Below the pieces are notes generated by a model. The model saw only the letters and a list, made by a program, of their open reading frames with translations, made no database searches and had not been told where the DNA came from. From Paenibacillus sp. BIHB 4019 (GTDB taxonomy: Bacteria > Bacillota > Bacilli > Paenibacillales > Paenibacillaceae): a stretch of DNA of 64,000 bases. Location: positions 6,930,501 to 6,994,500 of the forward strand of contig NZ_CP016808.1 in assembly GCF_002741035.1 (NCBI RefSeq), read 5' to 3'. Of this stretch, positions 51,734-60,532 are shown piece by piece (position 1 is the stretch's first letter; the number at the start of each line of letters is the position of its first letter). Made by a program: the position numbers and the translations under genes.

Positions 51734-52789
51734 ATGGCAGGAAACACATTCGGAGAAGCTTTTAAAATCACTACCTTTGGCGAGTCCCATGGCGAGGCGG
51801 TTGGTGTCATTGTCGATGGCGTAACGCCGGGCATCGAACTTGATGAAGCCTACATTCAGCGGCAAATGGACCGGCGCAAGCCCGGGCAATCGTCCGTCAC
51901 CTCCCCGCGCAAGGAATATGATATCGTTCATATTTTATCGGGCATGTTCGAGGGAAAAACGACTGGAACGCCGCTCTTCGTTATTTTGCATAATCAGGAT
52001 ATAAGGCCGGATGCGTATAGCGATATCCAGCATTCCTTTCGCCCGGGCCATGCCGATTTCACTTATTTGCAAAAGTATGGCATTCGCGATCATAGAGGAA
52101 GTGGACGGGCCTCTGGCAGAGAAACGGCTGGAAGAGTAGCCGGCGGTGCCATCGCCCGCAAGCTGCTGGAGCAAAGGGGTGTGCAGGTGCTTGCCTATAC
52201 GCAGGCTATCGGAGGCATTGAATGCGAAACCTTCGATGAGAGCATCATAGAACAAAATGCCGTTCGTGCCTGTGACGCCGCCGCCGGAGCGAAAATGATC
52301 CGCAAAATTGAACAGCTCGCAGCCATTGGCGACAGCTGCGGCGGCATTGTAGAATGCCGGATTCGTGGCGTAGTGCCTGGTCTTGGAGAGCCGGTATTTG
52401 ACAAATTGGATGCGGAGCTGGCGAAAGCGATGCTATCGATTGGCGCCGTAAAAGGCATTGAATTTGGCGCTGGCTTCGCTGCCGCCTCCATGCTCGGCAG
52501 CGAGCATAATGACGGGATGAGCAGCGACGGATTTCTCAGCAATCATTCGGGCGGCATCATAGGGGGCATCAGCACGGGACAGGACATTATTTTTCGTATA
52601 AGCGTTAAACCGACCTCCTCCATTTCGGTTCCGCAGCAAACGGTCAACATTCACGGCGAGGAGCAGGAAATAAGAACCGAGGGACGGCATGATCCTTGCA
52701 TTTGTCCGAGAATTGTCCCCGTTGTGGAAGCGATGGTCTGCCTCGTATTGGAGGATCAGTACAAGCGGCAAGCCGCCATGCTCGGCTAG
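51734..52789 (+). CDS. aroC: Chorismate synthase
   Basis: 351 aa. Converts EPSP to chorismate with reduced FMN. Family signatures are GESHGEAVGVIVDGVTPGIELDEAYIQRQMDRRKPGQS at the N-terminus, GHADFTYLQKYGIRDHRGSGRASGRETAGRVAGGAIA near residue 105, and RHDPCICPRIVPVVEAM at the end. The length is near the 360-390 of the usual enzyme, slightly short. Stands in a two-gene operon with aroA behind LysR, away from the usual aroF/aroB cluster, so it may be a second, regulated copy. I cannot see whether another aroC exists outside the window. Confidence 0.94.
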   Translation: MAGNTFGEAFKITTFGESHGEAVGVIVDGVTPGIELDEAYIQRQMDRRKPGQSSVTSPRKEYDIVHILSGMFEGKTTGTPLFVILHNQDIRPDAYSDIQHSFRPGHADFTYLQKYGIRDHRGSGRASGRETAGRVAGGAIARKLLEQRGVQVLAYTQAIGGIECETFDESIIEQNAVRACDAAAGAKMIRKIEQLAAIGDSCGGIVECRIRGVVPGLGEPVFDKLDAELAKAMLSIGAVKGIEFGAGFAAASMLGSEHNDGMSSDGFLSNHSGGIIGGISTGQDIIFRISVKPTSSISVPQQTVNIHGEEQEIRTEGRHDPCICPRIVPVVEAMVCLVLEDQYKRQAAMLG

Positions 52790-52836
52790 ACTTAACTAAG
52801 ACAGAAATGAACTAGAATAGAACTTGACTGAAAAAT

Positions 52837-52885
52837 AACAAGAGACTGCTTTAAGGCTTCTACAGCCTCAAAGCAGTCTCTTGTT
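52837..52885. terminator. Bidirectional terminator between aroC and pckA
   Basis: AACAAGAGACTGCTTTAAGGCT pairs with AGCCTCAAAGCAGTCTCTTGTT (about 21 bp, nearly perfect) with a 5 nt loop and A/T flanks. Confidence 0.88.
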
Positions 52886-52907
52886 TCACTACTATCCCGT
52901 TCTTCTA

Positions 52908-54485
52908 TCAGCGCTCGTCTGGCAGTCCCACTGGACCAGCGGCGGCAATTTCCGCGCTTACGCCAACGAATTTGCGGAAATTATTTTCAAATTGTGCGGC
53001 AAGCTTGGCCGCCTGCTGATCATAGGCCGCCTTATCCTGCCATGCTTCACGGGGCAGGAGCACCGCATCCGGCACGCCTTCTACCGTGAGCGGGCAGCTC
53101 AGGCCAAATACCGGATCGGCGATAAATTCAGCCTGTTCAATGCTGCCATTAATCGCGGCCGTTACCATCGCCCGCGTATATCGCAGGTTCATCCGCTGCC
53201 CTATGCCGTGCGGCCCACCGGACCAGCCTGTATTTACCAAATACACTTTTGAATCATGCTGGGCGATTTTTTCACCGAGCATTTCCGCATATACACTTGG
53301 CTCAAGCGGCAGGAACGGCGCTCCGAAACAAGCGGAAAACGTCGCCTCCGGCTCCGTTACTCCACGCTCCGTACCCGCAAGCTTGGACGTATAGCCCGAT
53401 AGAAAATGATACATAGCCTGCTCCTTCGTCAACCTGGAAATCGGCGGCAATACGCCGCAAGCGTCAGCGGTCAGAAACAAAATAACGTTCGGATGGCCTG
53501 CTTTTCCGGCCAGCACCGCTCCTGGAATATGCTCCAATGGATAAGCAGCGCGCGTATTTTCCGTCAGATGATTGCTGTTATAATCAGGCTGCCCTGTCTG
53601 CGCATCTAACGCTACATTTTCCAGTACAGCGCCGCTGCGGATCGCCTGCCAAATTTGCGGCTCCTTCTCTTCGCTCAGCCCAATGCATTTCGCATAGCAG
53701 CCGCCTTCGAAGTTGAACACGCCATCCTCCGACCAGCCATGCTCGTCATCTCCGATGAGGCGGCGCGAAGGATCGGCAGAAAGCGTCGTCTTGCCCGTGC
53801 CCGATAGGCCGAAGAATAGCGCCGTATCGCCCTGCTCGCCTACGTTCGCCGAGCAATGCATCGACAGGACGCCCTGCAAAGGCAGCAAGTAGTTAAGCAC
53901 GCTGAAAATCGACTTTTTCATCTCGCCCGCATATTCCGTTCCGCCAATCAGCACGATTTTTTGCTCAAAAGAGATGCAAATAAACGTTTCGGACGCTGTC
54001 CCGTCACATGCAGGATCTGCCTTGAGCCCCGGAAGGGCGATGACGGTAAATTCAGGCTTATGGGAGGCAAGCTGCTCCTCGCTCGGTCGAATAAACAGCT
54101 GGCGGGCAAATAGATTATGCCAGGCATATTCATTAATAACGCGAATCGGCAGGCGGTACGCTTCATCCGCACCAGCATAGCCGTCAAAGATGAACAGCTC
54201 CTGCTGCTCCATATAACGCTTAGCTTTTTCATACAATTGGTTAAAATGCTCCGGCGAAAGCGGCTGGTTCACTTTGCCCCAAGCTACTTGCGGCAGCGAA
54301 GAAGGCTCGCATACAATAAACTTGTCTTTGGGCGAACGGCCTGTATATTGCCCCGTCAGCACCCGAAGCGCTCCCGATTCCAGCTTCGTTCCTTCGCCGC
54401 GTTTAATCGCTTGTTCCATTAGCTGCTCTGTCGTCAATTGATAATGTACGCCTTGCTGGCGCAGTCTCGATTCCATGATGCTCAT
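52908..54485 (-). CDS. pckA: ATP-dependent phosphoenolpyruvate carboxykinase
   Basis: 525 aa. Converts oxaloacetate to PEP, the first committed gluconeogenic step. Motifs are [11 protein letters not shown] near residue 47, the P-loop [28 protein letters not shown] near 230, [15 protein letters not shown], and the C-terminal [18 protein letters not shown] 54485 overlaps the SR1P-like stop (ATGA) and has GGAGG 9 nt upstream, so it is translated with the gapB transcript. Gluconeogenic gapB and pckA are co-regulated by CcpN in B. subtilis; here they are physically one operon. Confidence 0.95.
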   Translation of the reverse strand: MSIMESRLRQQGVHYQLTTEQLMEQAIKRGEGTKLESGALRVLTGQYTGRSPKDKFIVCEPSSLPQVAWGKVNQPLSPEHFNQLYEKAKRYMEQQELFIFDGYAGADEAYRLPIRVINEYAWHNLFARQLFIRPSEEQLASHKPEFTVIALPGLKADPACDGTASETFICISFEQKIVLIGGTEYAGEMKKSIFSVLNYLLPLQGVLSMHCSANVGEQGDTALFFGLSGTGKTTLSADPSRRLIGDDEHGWSEDGVFNFEGGCYAKCIGLSEEKEPQIWQAIRSGAVLENVALDAQTGQPDYNSNHLTENTRAAYPLEHIPGAVLAGKAGHPNVILFLTADACGVLPPISRLTKEQAMYHFLSGYTSKLAGTERGVTEPEATFSACFGAPFLPLEPSVYAEMLGEKIAQHDSKVYLVNTGWSGGPHGIGQRMNLRYTRAMVTAAINGSIEQAEFIADPVFGLSCPLTVEGVPDAVLLPREAWQDKAAYDQQAAKLAAQFENNFRKFVGVSAEIAAAGPVGLPDER

Positions 54486-54703
54486 GCCTGGCTTCCTCCC
54501 GTCCCTGTGTATCCGCCTGCCCCATTTCCACTTGCTTGCATATGCCCCGAGCTAACTAGTCCGCCCCCAGACCTCGCCTCCACACATGCCTCTTCCTTGC
54601 ATTCCGAATAATAATTAGTTACCTTCTTCGTTGGTTGTGTATCAATCAGCGTCATGCAGTGCTTGCAATAAATGGCTCCCATTTCTATACCGTGATTTCG
54701 CAT
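54482..54703 (-). CDS. SR1P-like GapA-binding peptide
   Basis: 73 aa (66 if the second ATG at 54682 is used). The core [16 protein letters not shown] then [15 protein letters not shown] matches the SR1P family: a short protein with CxxC, a conserved ID and KVT..Y, followed here by a Gly-rich tail of about 30 residues that the B. subtilis peptide lacks. SR1P binds GapA and through it promotes RNase J1 activity in B. subtilis. The gene lies between gapB (18 bp overlap) and pckA (ATGA overlap). The start 54703 has AAAGGGTG 8 nt upstream. The Cys pairs may bind a metal. Confidence 0.75.
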   Translation of the reverse strand: MRNHGIEMGAIYCKHCMTLIDTQPTKKVTNYYSECKEEACVEARSGGGLVSSGHMQASGNGAGGYTGTGGSQA

Positions 54704-55716
54704 GAATCCTTCACCCTTTCCATCATTAGATTGGCTACATCCATTACGCGGCATGCATATGCCCATTCATTGTCATACCAAGCAATTACTTTAATCTGAT
54801 TGTCCATGACCAGCGTCGAAAGCCCGTCTACCATAGCCGATTTCGAACAGCCAATATAGTCGGCCGATACGAGCGGCTCCTGTGCAAAGCCGATATAAGA
54901 AGACTTGCTGCCTTCTGCAGCCGCTTTCAAAACTGCATTTACTTCCACGGCTGTCGTATGGCGCTCCGTTTGAACGGTGAGGTCAATTAACGATACATCC
55001 TGCGTCGGAACACGCAGCGACATGCCCTGAATGCGCGAGGACAAATGCGGCAGCACATCTGCAAGCGCCTTGCCGACCCCTGTCGTCGTAGGCACAATAG
55101 ACTGGGTGCAGGATCTAGCCCTGCGCAAATCCTCATGCGGATTGTCCAAATGATTTTGATCAGAAGTATAGGAATGCACCGTCGTCATCCAGCCAGACTG
55201 GACACGGAACGCTTGATCCAGTACATGAAGGACCGGAGCCACACAGTTTGTCGTACAGGAGGCGGCTGATAACAGCTGATGCTCCTCCGGGCGATAAAGA
55301 TGCTCATTAACACCCATCACAATCGTCAAGTCCATTTGCTTGCCAGGCGCTGTAATGAGCACCCGATCAGCCCCTGAAGCAATATGCTTCAGCGCACCTT
55401 GCCGATCATTGAATTTCCCGGTTGCGTCAATGGCCAGCTCGACACCATAACGATGCCACATAATGTTCTCTGGCGCTCTTTCATATACGACCTGTATGGG
55501 ATGTCCGTTAATGACCAGCTGCTGATCGCGAGTCCGTATATCAGCCTTCCAGCTCCCATGTACCGAATCGTATTTCAATAGATGAGCAATGGTCTCCACA
55601 GGATAAACGCTGTTAATAGCCCTCAATACAACTGCCGGATTCGGCTCAGACAACATTTTCCTAACGAGCAGCCGTCCGATTCTCCCCATTCCGCTAATGC
55701 CAACCCCGCGGTGCAT
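54685..55716 (-). CDS. gapB: Glyceraldehyde-3-phosphate dehydrogenase, gluconeogenic GapB type
   Basis: 343 aa. The Rossmann start GISGMGRIGRLLVRKM, the catalytic SAASCTTNCVAPVLHV (active-site Cys near residue 150) and WYDNEWAYACRVMD are diagnostic. Pairing with pckA in one operon suggests the anabolic, NADPH-forming isoenzyme. ATG 55716 follows GGGGGAATGAGGAA. A candidate CcpN site overlaps the promoter region. The catabolic gapA would be in the glycolytic operon elsewhere. Confidence 0.9.
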   Translation of the reverse strand: MHRGVGISGMGRIGRLLVRKMLSEPNPAVVLRAINSVYPVETIAHLLKYDSVHGSWKADIRTRDQQLVINGHPIQVVYERAPENIMWHRYGVELAIDATGKFNDRQGALKHIASGADRVLITAPGKQMDLTIVMGVNEHLYRPEEHQLLSAASCTTNCVAPVLHVLDQAFRVQSGWMTTVHSYTSDQNHLDNPHEDLRRARSCTQSIVPTTTGVGKALADVLPHLSSRIQGMSLRVPTQDVSLIDLTVQTERHTTAVEVNAVLKAAAEGSKSSYIGFAQEPLVSADYIGCSKSAMVDGLSTLVMDNQIKVIAWYDNEWAYACRVMDVANLMMERVKDSCEITV

Positions 55717-55770
55717 TTCCTCATTCCCCCTTCGCTTATTTGCTAATAGCATACATCATTACACTTTTAT

Positions 55771-55781
55771 AATACAACATA
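55771..55781 (-). promoter_or_regulatory. Candidate CcpN operator before gapB
   Basis: TATGTTGTATT on the minus strand matches the CcpN consensus TRTGHYATAYW at 10 of 11 positions and lies 55 bp before the gapB start, next to TATTAT/TATAAA -10 candidates. Confidence 0.4.
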
Positions 55782-55842
55782 AATATTTTTATGACGCACT
55801 AAATAATTTTTTATCACCTTTAATTGTCACATATATGTCGAA

Positions 55843-56115
55843 TTAATCAGGGAATACCGCTATATGATGCATCACAGAGATAAAGCTTTCGATGGCCACC
55901 AATCCCTTGCCTTTACGTACCTGTATCAAGAAATACAAATTAGCCCTTAGATCATTGCTGATCCAAAGGCTGCAATTGTTGTTTAATGGTCGATAGCAAC
56001 TAAACTCTTCTTTCCTATGATTTATTTCCGCCTTTGCTCGCTTTACTGCCTTGCTTGTCCGAGGTGCGAGTAGTTGTATTTTGTGCGCCATGCCCTTGCT
56101 GCTTAGCCAATTCAT
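55843..56115 (-). CDS. Hypothetical 90-residue protein
   Basis: A basic 90 aa frame, MNWLSSKGMAHKIQLLAP..., with AAAGGAGGGAT directly before the ATG. It lies 53 bp after the RNase J stop on the same strand. No motif, signal peptide or helix is recognised. The longer open frame upstream only shadows RNase J. The strong ribosome site supports translation; the amino-acid make-up (many Asn, Lys, Ile) is less typical of the neighbours, so it could also be a chance frame. Confidence 0.45.
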   Translation of the reverse strand: MNWLSSKGMAHKIQLLAPRTSKAVKRAKAEINHRKEEFSCYRPLNNNCSLWISNDLRANLYFLIQVRKGKGLVAIESFISVMHHIAVFPD

Positions 56116-56168
56116 ATCCCTCCTTTCGAAAAACATCCATATATGATTTACAAAACAAGCATTATTAT

Positions 56169-57842
56169 TCACACCTCTATAATGATCGGGAGAATCATTG
56201 GCCTTCTTTTGGTTTGGGCAAATAAGAAACGTCCCAAGGTGTCTCTTAACGTCTTCTTCATCATATTCCACTGGCTTCCGTGCTCCTCCAGCAGTTTTTC
56301 AACTGTCGCTTCCACAAGCTGATTGATCTCTTGCATGAGCGCTTCGGAGTCCCGAACATAAACAAATCCCCGGGAAATGATGTCCGGACCGGAAAGAATA
56401 TGCCCTTCCGTTTTGCTAAGCGTGATGACAATAACAAGAATGCCGTCAGCCGAGAGCTGTTTTCGGTCGCGGAGTACAACATTCCCAATATCTCCAATCC
56501 CTAATCCGTCCACCAACATATTGCCCGCAGGGATTTTGCTTCCTTTACGTGCAATTTGGTTTTCGATTTCCACGGTCTCTCCATTGTTAACGATAAAAAT
56601 GTTCTCCTCGGCAACTCCCACCGACCTCGCAAGCTGCTGGTGCTGATAAAGCATGCGGAATTCGCCATGAACCGGAATAAAATATTTGGGCTTCATTAAG
56701 GTAAGCATTAATTTCAGCTCTTCTTGGTTGCCGTGACCGGATACGTGCATACCTGTTGCGCTTCCCGAGCCATATATAACATTTGCGCCAAGCAAATAAA
56801 GATTGTCAATGATGCGCGCAACATTGCGCTCATTGCCCGGAATAGCGGTTGCGGCAATAATAACCGTATCGCCCGGCATAATTTCGATTTGCCGATGATT
56901 CGAGCTTGCCAAACGTGAGAGTACAGCCATAGGCTCTCCCTGGCTTCCTGTACATAGGACAGCAATATTTTCAGGGGCATAACGATCCGTATCTCCGGCA
57001 TCGATAAGCATATCGTCGGGAATGGTTAAATAGCCTAACTCCTTGGCTACAGAAGTTACATTCACCATGCTTCGGCCAAGCAGGACAAGCTTTCGGCCCG
57101 TGTTAGCGGCCGCGTCAACAATTTGCTGAACCCGATGGACGTTAGACGCGAAAGTTGAAATAAACACCTTCTGCTGAGCTTTGCTGAATGCTTCTGTAAT
57201 GTGATCCCCAACCAGCCGTTCCGATGGCGTAAAGCCAGGCCGTTCGGCATTGGTGCTTTCTGACAACAGCAGCAGCACGCCATTTTTGCCAATATCGGCC
57301 ATTCGATGCAGATCAGGATATTGATGATTGACGGGTGACATATCAAATTTAAAATCGCCTGTATGTACAACCGTTCCTTCAGGTGTATGCAGGGCAATTC
57401 CCAAGCAATCCGGAATGCTATGGTTAGTGCTGAAAAATGACACCTGAATCGGACCAAAGGCGATACGCGAATTCGAATCAATTAAATTTAGCTGCGTTGT
57501 ACGAAGAAGGCCATGCTCCTTCAGCTTTATTTCAATCAGGCCAATGGTTAATCTTGAGGCATAAATCGGGATATTCAGTTGTTTCAAAAAATAAGGAATG
57601 CCGCCAATATGGTCCTCATGTCCATGTGTTATGATTAGAGCCTTTACCTTTTCTGTATGATTTAACAAATAGGTTACATCCGGAATAATGAGATCAATGC
57701 CCAAAAAACTCTCGTCAGGAAATTTAGATCCACAGTCAATCACGATGATATCGTCCGCGTATTGTAAAATGTACATATTTTTACCGATCTCATTAACCCC
57801 GCCTAATGCAGCAACGGATAGTTTATTCCGCACTTTCACCAC
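56169..57842 (-). CDS. RNase J family ribonuclease (J1-like paralog)
   Basis: 557 aa metallo-beta-lactamase/beta-CASP exo- and endoribonuclease of mRNA decay. The metal site ITHGHEDHIGGIPY sits near residue 72, then NHSIPDCLGIALHTPEGTVVHTGDFKFDMSPV, the beta-CASP motif GRSMVNVTSVAK, and GSQGEPMAVLSRLA. The C-terminus ends TKRRPMILPIIIEV, the same ending as B. subtilis RNase J1 (RRPMILPIIMEV). It is more divergent than a main J1 in the middle (e.g. VIYGSGSATGMHVSGHG), so it may be an extra copy. GTG start at 57842 after GGGAGG. A strong terminator hairpin stands just upstream. Confidence 0.92.
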   Translation of the reverse strand: MVKVRNKLSVAALGGVNEIGKNMYILQYADDIIVIDCGSKFPDESFLGIDLIIPDVTYLLNHTEKVKALIITHGHEDHIGGIPYFLKQLNIPIYASRLTIGLIEIKLKEHGLLRTTQLNLIDSNSRIAFGPIQVSFFSTNHSIPDCLGIALHTPEGTVVHTGDFKFDMSPVNHQYPDLHRMADIGKNGVLLLLSESTNAERPGFTPSERLVGDHITEAFSKAQQKVFISTFASNVHRVQQIVDAAANTGRKLVLLGRSMVNVTSVAKELGYLTIPDDMLIDAGDTDRYAPENIAVLCTGSQGEPMAVLSRLASSNHRQIEIMPGDTVIIAATAIPGNERNVARIIDNLYLLGANVIYGSGSATGMHVSGHGNQEELKLMLTLMKPKYFIPVHGEFRMLYQHQQLARSVGVAEENIFIVNNGETVEIENQIARKGSKIPAGNMLVDGLGIGDIGNVVLRDRKQLSADGILVIVITLSKTEGHILSGPDIISRGFVYVRDSEALMQEINQLVEATVEKLLEEHGSQWNMMKKTLRDTLGRFLFAQTKRRPMILPIIIEV

Positions 57843-57867
57843 AATCAGCCTCCCGTTCTATTTAGTA

Positions 57868-57902
57868 AAAAGACGCCCGGAATGGGGACCGGGCGTCTTT
57901 TT
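57868..57902. terminator. Strong terminator hairpin upstream of RNase J
   Basis: AAAAAGACGCCCGG pairs with CCGGGCGTCTTTTT (14 bp, perfect), 8 nt loop, T-runs both ways. On the minus strand it ends the CotF-like gene. It begins only 26 bp before the RNase J start, so any RNase J promoter must lie within or before it. Confidence 0.85.
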
Positions 57903-57960
57903 AGTTGCATATGGGTACTTAATTCAACCGTAAACTTTTATTATTTTCTAAATGTTGCTG

Positions 57961-58599
57961 TTAATGAAGGGCTGTTCCTTTATTAGGCTCTGGCATTTGC
58001 GGTGTTTCGGCGGATGGTGAAAATGTATTCAAAATTTGCTGCATATCAGCATCATTTAATTGCGGCACCTGATAATAAGCGTTTTTATTTTGATACATAA
58101 AGAGCTCATAGGACATTTCAATAAAATTTTGCACTTGGGATGCGAGTACACGGCGGACAACCGGGTTCGTTGCTTCAAGAGCAGACGTCGTTAACAGCGA
58201 AGCATGCTTTTTAACGATGCCTTGCATAAAACTACATACTCCGGCATCATTGACATCGGCTAGTGATTGTATCGGTTTTTTCGGCGAGCTTTGCTTCATG
58301 CCGTATACCGTCGGTATTACCTCATTAATCAAATACGTTGATGTTTTTTGGCTTGGCGCCTGCCCGGTCTTAAAGCATTCAGCCGTCAAATTGTATTGCG
58401 ATTGCATAAATTGATATTGCTTGTCGATAAGATTAAGCAGCTCCTGATCCTGTGCATATGGTCTGAAAATCATATATTGATCCATTGCGCTAATGCTGCA
58501 ATTCAATACCTCCTGCAAATCAAAAAGCTCATGTCCTCCATGATTTTTGTTCATTGCCTTCTGTGTTTCGTTATTCGCTGTAGTTTGCTGCTGCATCAT
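57961..58599 (-). CDS. CotF-like spore coat protein
   Basis: About 212 aa. The pattern LFDLQEVLNCSISAMDQYMIFRPYAQDQELLNLIDKQYQFMQSQYNLTAECF is the coat-protein F family (four-helix, ferritin-like), and QVQNFIEMSYELFMYQNKNAYYQVPQL is its second half. The Gln-rich start (MMQQQTTANNETQ) and a Pro-rich tail flank it. Coat or spore-surface role in the mother cell is known for relatives. AGAGGAG lies 5-8 nt before two adjacent ATGs. No clear sigma-K promoter was found in the gap upstream. Confidence 0.85.
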   Translation of the reverse strand: MMQQQTTANNETQKAMNKNHGGHELFDLQEVLNCSISAMDQYMIFRPYAQDQELLNLIDKQYQFMQSQYNLTAECFKTGQAPSQKTSTYLINEVIPTVYGMKQSSPKKPIQSLADVNDAGVCSFMQGIVKKHASLLTTSALEATNPVVRRVLASQVQNFIEMSYELFMYQNKNAYYQVPQLNDADMQQILNTFSPSAETPQMPEPNKGTALH

Positions 58600-58766
58600 C
58601 AATTCTCCTCTTTGTTATTCCTTCATTTATAGTTGTTAATATGAAAGCTGGAGGCTGAATTTATACATCCCCGTTTTCTAAGAGGCATTTTTACCGATTC
58701 GATGGCGCGTTCTCCGTCCCGATTGGGACTTCCACCCTAGAGATGACGATCATGCTGGGCGTACTG

Positions 58767-58798
58767 CAAAAAAAGCGTTGATGAATGGCCATCAACGC
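58767..58798 (-). terminator. Terminator of the DUF5696-permease-GH30 operon
   Basis: GCGTTGATG and CATCAACGC form a 9 bp stem with a 6 nt loop and a T7 run on the minus strand, 54 bp after the GH30 stop. Confidence 0.85.
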
Positions 58799-58852
58799 CT
58801 ACTGCTTCCTGCTTATTGTTTTTCACTAATTGTTTGGACTTATTATTTTGAG

Positions 58853-60523
58853 TTAATGTTCGACCGTGCCTTCTGCCCCGCCTCCCGTCAACGTGACGAC
58901 AGACTTCGCTGGAATAATCGCTTCAAACGAATAATCGCCTTGTACAGGAATGCTCTCCCCGCGGACAAGATCTCGACCCGCCGACGTAATATACGGTTCC
59001 ATGAATGCAATGGAATGGTGCCGATCCATGCCATTCAATGAAACCCGAATGCGCTTGTCATCCTCGCTGTCATTGACGAACACAGCTGTAACCGTCTGCT
59101 CTCCTTCATGTACATAAGCTGAACCCAGCAAGCCGCTGCGCGCCTCTTTATCCAGTCCTGCAAGCGAGATGCGCTGCGCACCCGGACGGATAAATTTGCT
59201 GTAATTGCCGAGTGCCCACATGATTTTAGAAGTCAGAATATTTTGCTCGTCACCCGCTTCGCTAAAATCAGTATAGATCAGGCCGTCCTTGTAATCGACC
59301 TTGGACACCGCTGTCCACCACTGCCAAGCAGCTGCATTTGCTTCAGTCAAATCAAAATGAATCGTGCGGGCCACATGCAAAGCAGGCTCCATGCCAAGGT
59401 CACGCCCGGGACCATATTCGCCAAGAATGCAATATTCCGTTACCCAATATTTAGCCTTTTCGTCGTATGTTTTCAGATTGGCAGCCAGCAATTGCCTCAG
59501 CTTGCCCAGCCGGTCATCGCCCGGATTGCTGTAATCGGACCAATAGGAATGCGAAGCGATTTTATTCCCAATCGCTTCCTTGAGCACGGGATCGCCGAGC
59601 AGCTCCTTAATATATTCCCGGTATTTCCCTGTTCCGAGACTATTGGCACCGCCCGAATAGGTCCCGCTCCCTGCATACTGCCCATAATATTCATCATCCA
59701 GCAGCGCTGTAATTTCTACGCCGTCTGGGGCGCTGATTTGCGCCTCAAGGCCGCTTGCTTTCAACTGCCGGTGCAATTCAAGAATGACACGCTTAAGATC
59801 GTCGTTGTTATAACGATTGCCTTCTTGCTGGGCCAAATTCCAATCCCAGGTCGGCTCATTAATCGGGCTAATATATTGGAATGCCAAGCCTTCCTTTCTA
59901 AAATGCTCTAAAACATCGATTAAAAATGCCGAAAATTTTTCCTCATAACCTTCTTTCAGATTGGTGGAGCCGACTTCTGAGTCCGGCTGGGCATGACCAT
60001 TTTTAGTCATCCAGACCGGCGGGCTGTTTACGAATGCGATCAAAGTGTCCACGCCCCGATTTTTTGCCGCCTGAAGAAACCATTGCTGACCCGCCTGGCT
60101 GCTCCAATCATATTCCCCTTCCTCCGCAAGCTTGAACGATTCCGCCCGCCTCCATGGATCTGGAATACGCGTCTGGTCCGTGTCAATCGAGCCTGCACCG
60201 ATATTGAAGCGCCAGGCCGACAGCCCAATTCCTTTCTCTCTTGAAAATAGCAAATCCGCAACGCGATTTTTATTTTCTTCCGTCCAATGCTTTCCCAGTG
60301 GCTCCATCGACCATGCGTCGGACGCCCCGAAATTATCGATCGTCTGATAGCGGACCGCTGCGTCGAGCGATACATTTACATCAGGCGGCGCCAGCTGCTG
60401 GACCTGTGCTTCCTCCTTTTTCGGGCTGCTTGCGCTATCCGAACGATTTGATGCGAAATTGAAATACAAGCCTACAGCTGACGTGAACGCCAAAACGATT
60501 ACAACTGTCAATTTCTTTTTCAT
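58853..60523 (-). CDS. GH30-family glycoside hydrolase, membrane-anchored or secreted
   Basis: 556 aa. The N-terminal hydrophobic segment (MKKKLTVVIVLAFTSAVGLYF) is an uncleaved anchor or signal, followed by a Ser/Lys linker. The catalytic barrel starts VRYQTIDNFGASDAWSME, which fits GH30 (compare beta-1,6-galactanase and xylanase relatives). Acid/base Glu is in YISPINEPTWDW and nucleophile Glu in WVTEYCILGEYG; IASHSYWSDY lies between. The C-terminal beta-sandwich is residues 455-556. ATG follows GAGGCGG. It is the last gene of an operon after two sugar permeases, so its products are probably imported by them. Confidence 0.88.
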   Translation of the reverse strand: MKKKLTVVIVLAFTSAVGLYFNFASNRSDSASSPKKEEAQVQQLAPPDVNVSLDAAVRYQTIDNFGASDAWSMEPLGKHWTEENKNRVADLLFSREKGIGLSAWRFNIGAGSIDTDQTRIPDPWRRAESFKLAEEGEYDWSSQAGQQWFLQAAKNRGVDTLIAFVNSPPVWMTKNGHAQPDSEVGSTNLKEGYEEKFSAFLIDVLEHFRKEGLAFQYISPINEPTWDWNLAQQEGNRYNNDDLKRVILELHRQLKASGLEAQISAPDGVEITALLDDEYYGQYAGSGTYSGGANSLGTGKYREYIKELLGDPVLKEAIGNKIASHSYWSDYSNPGDDRLGKLRQLLAANLKTYDEKAKYWVTEYCILGEYGPGRDLGMEPALHVARTIHFDLTEANAAAWQWWTAVSKVDYKDGLIYTDFSEAGDEQNILTSKIMWALGNYSKFIRPGAQRISLAGLDKEARSGLLGSAYVHEGEQTVTAVFVNDSEDDKRIRVSLNGMDRHHSIAFMEPYITSAGRDLVRGESIPVQGDYSFEAIIPAKSVVTLTGGGAEGTVEH

Positions 60524-60532
60524 CCGCCTCTC

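Noticed and set aside
58600..58852. Sigma-K promoter for the CotF-like gene
   Set aside because: CATATTAA near 58650 resembles a sigma-K -10 start, but neither the TA end nor a matching AC -35 at the right distance is present.
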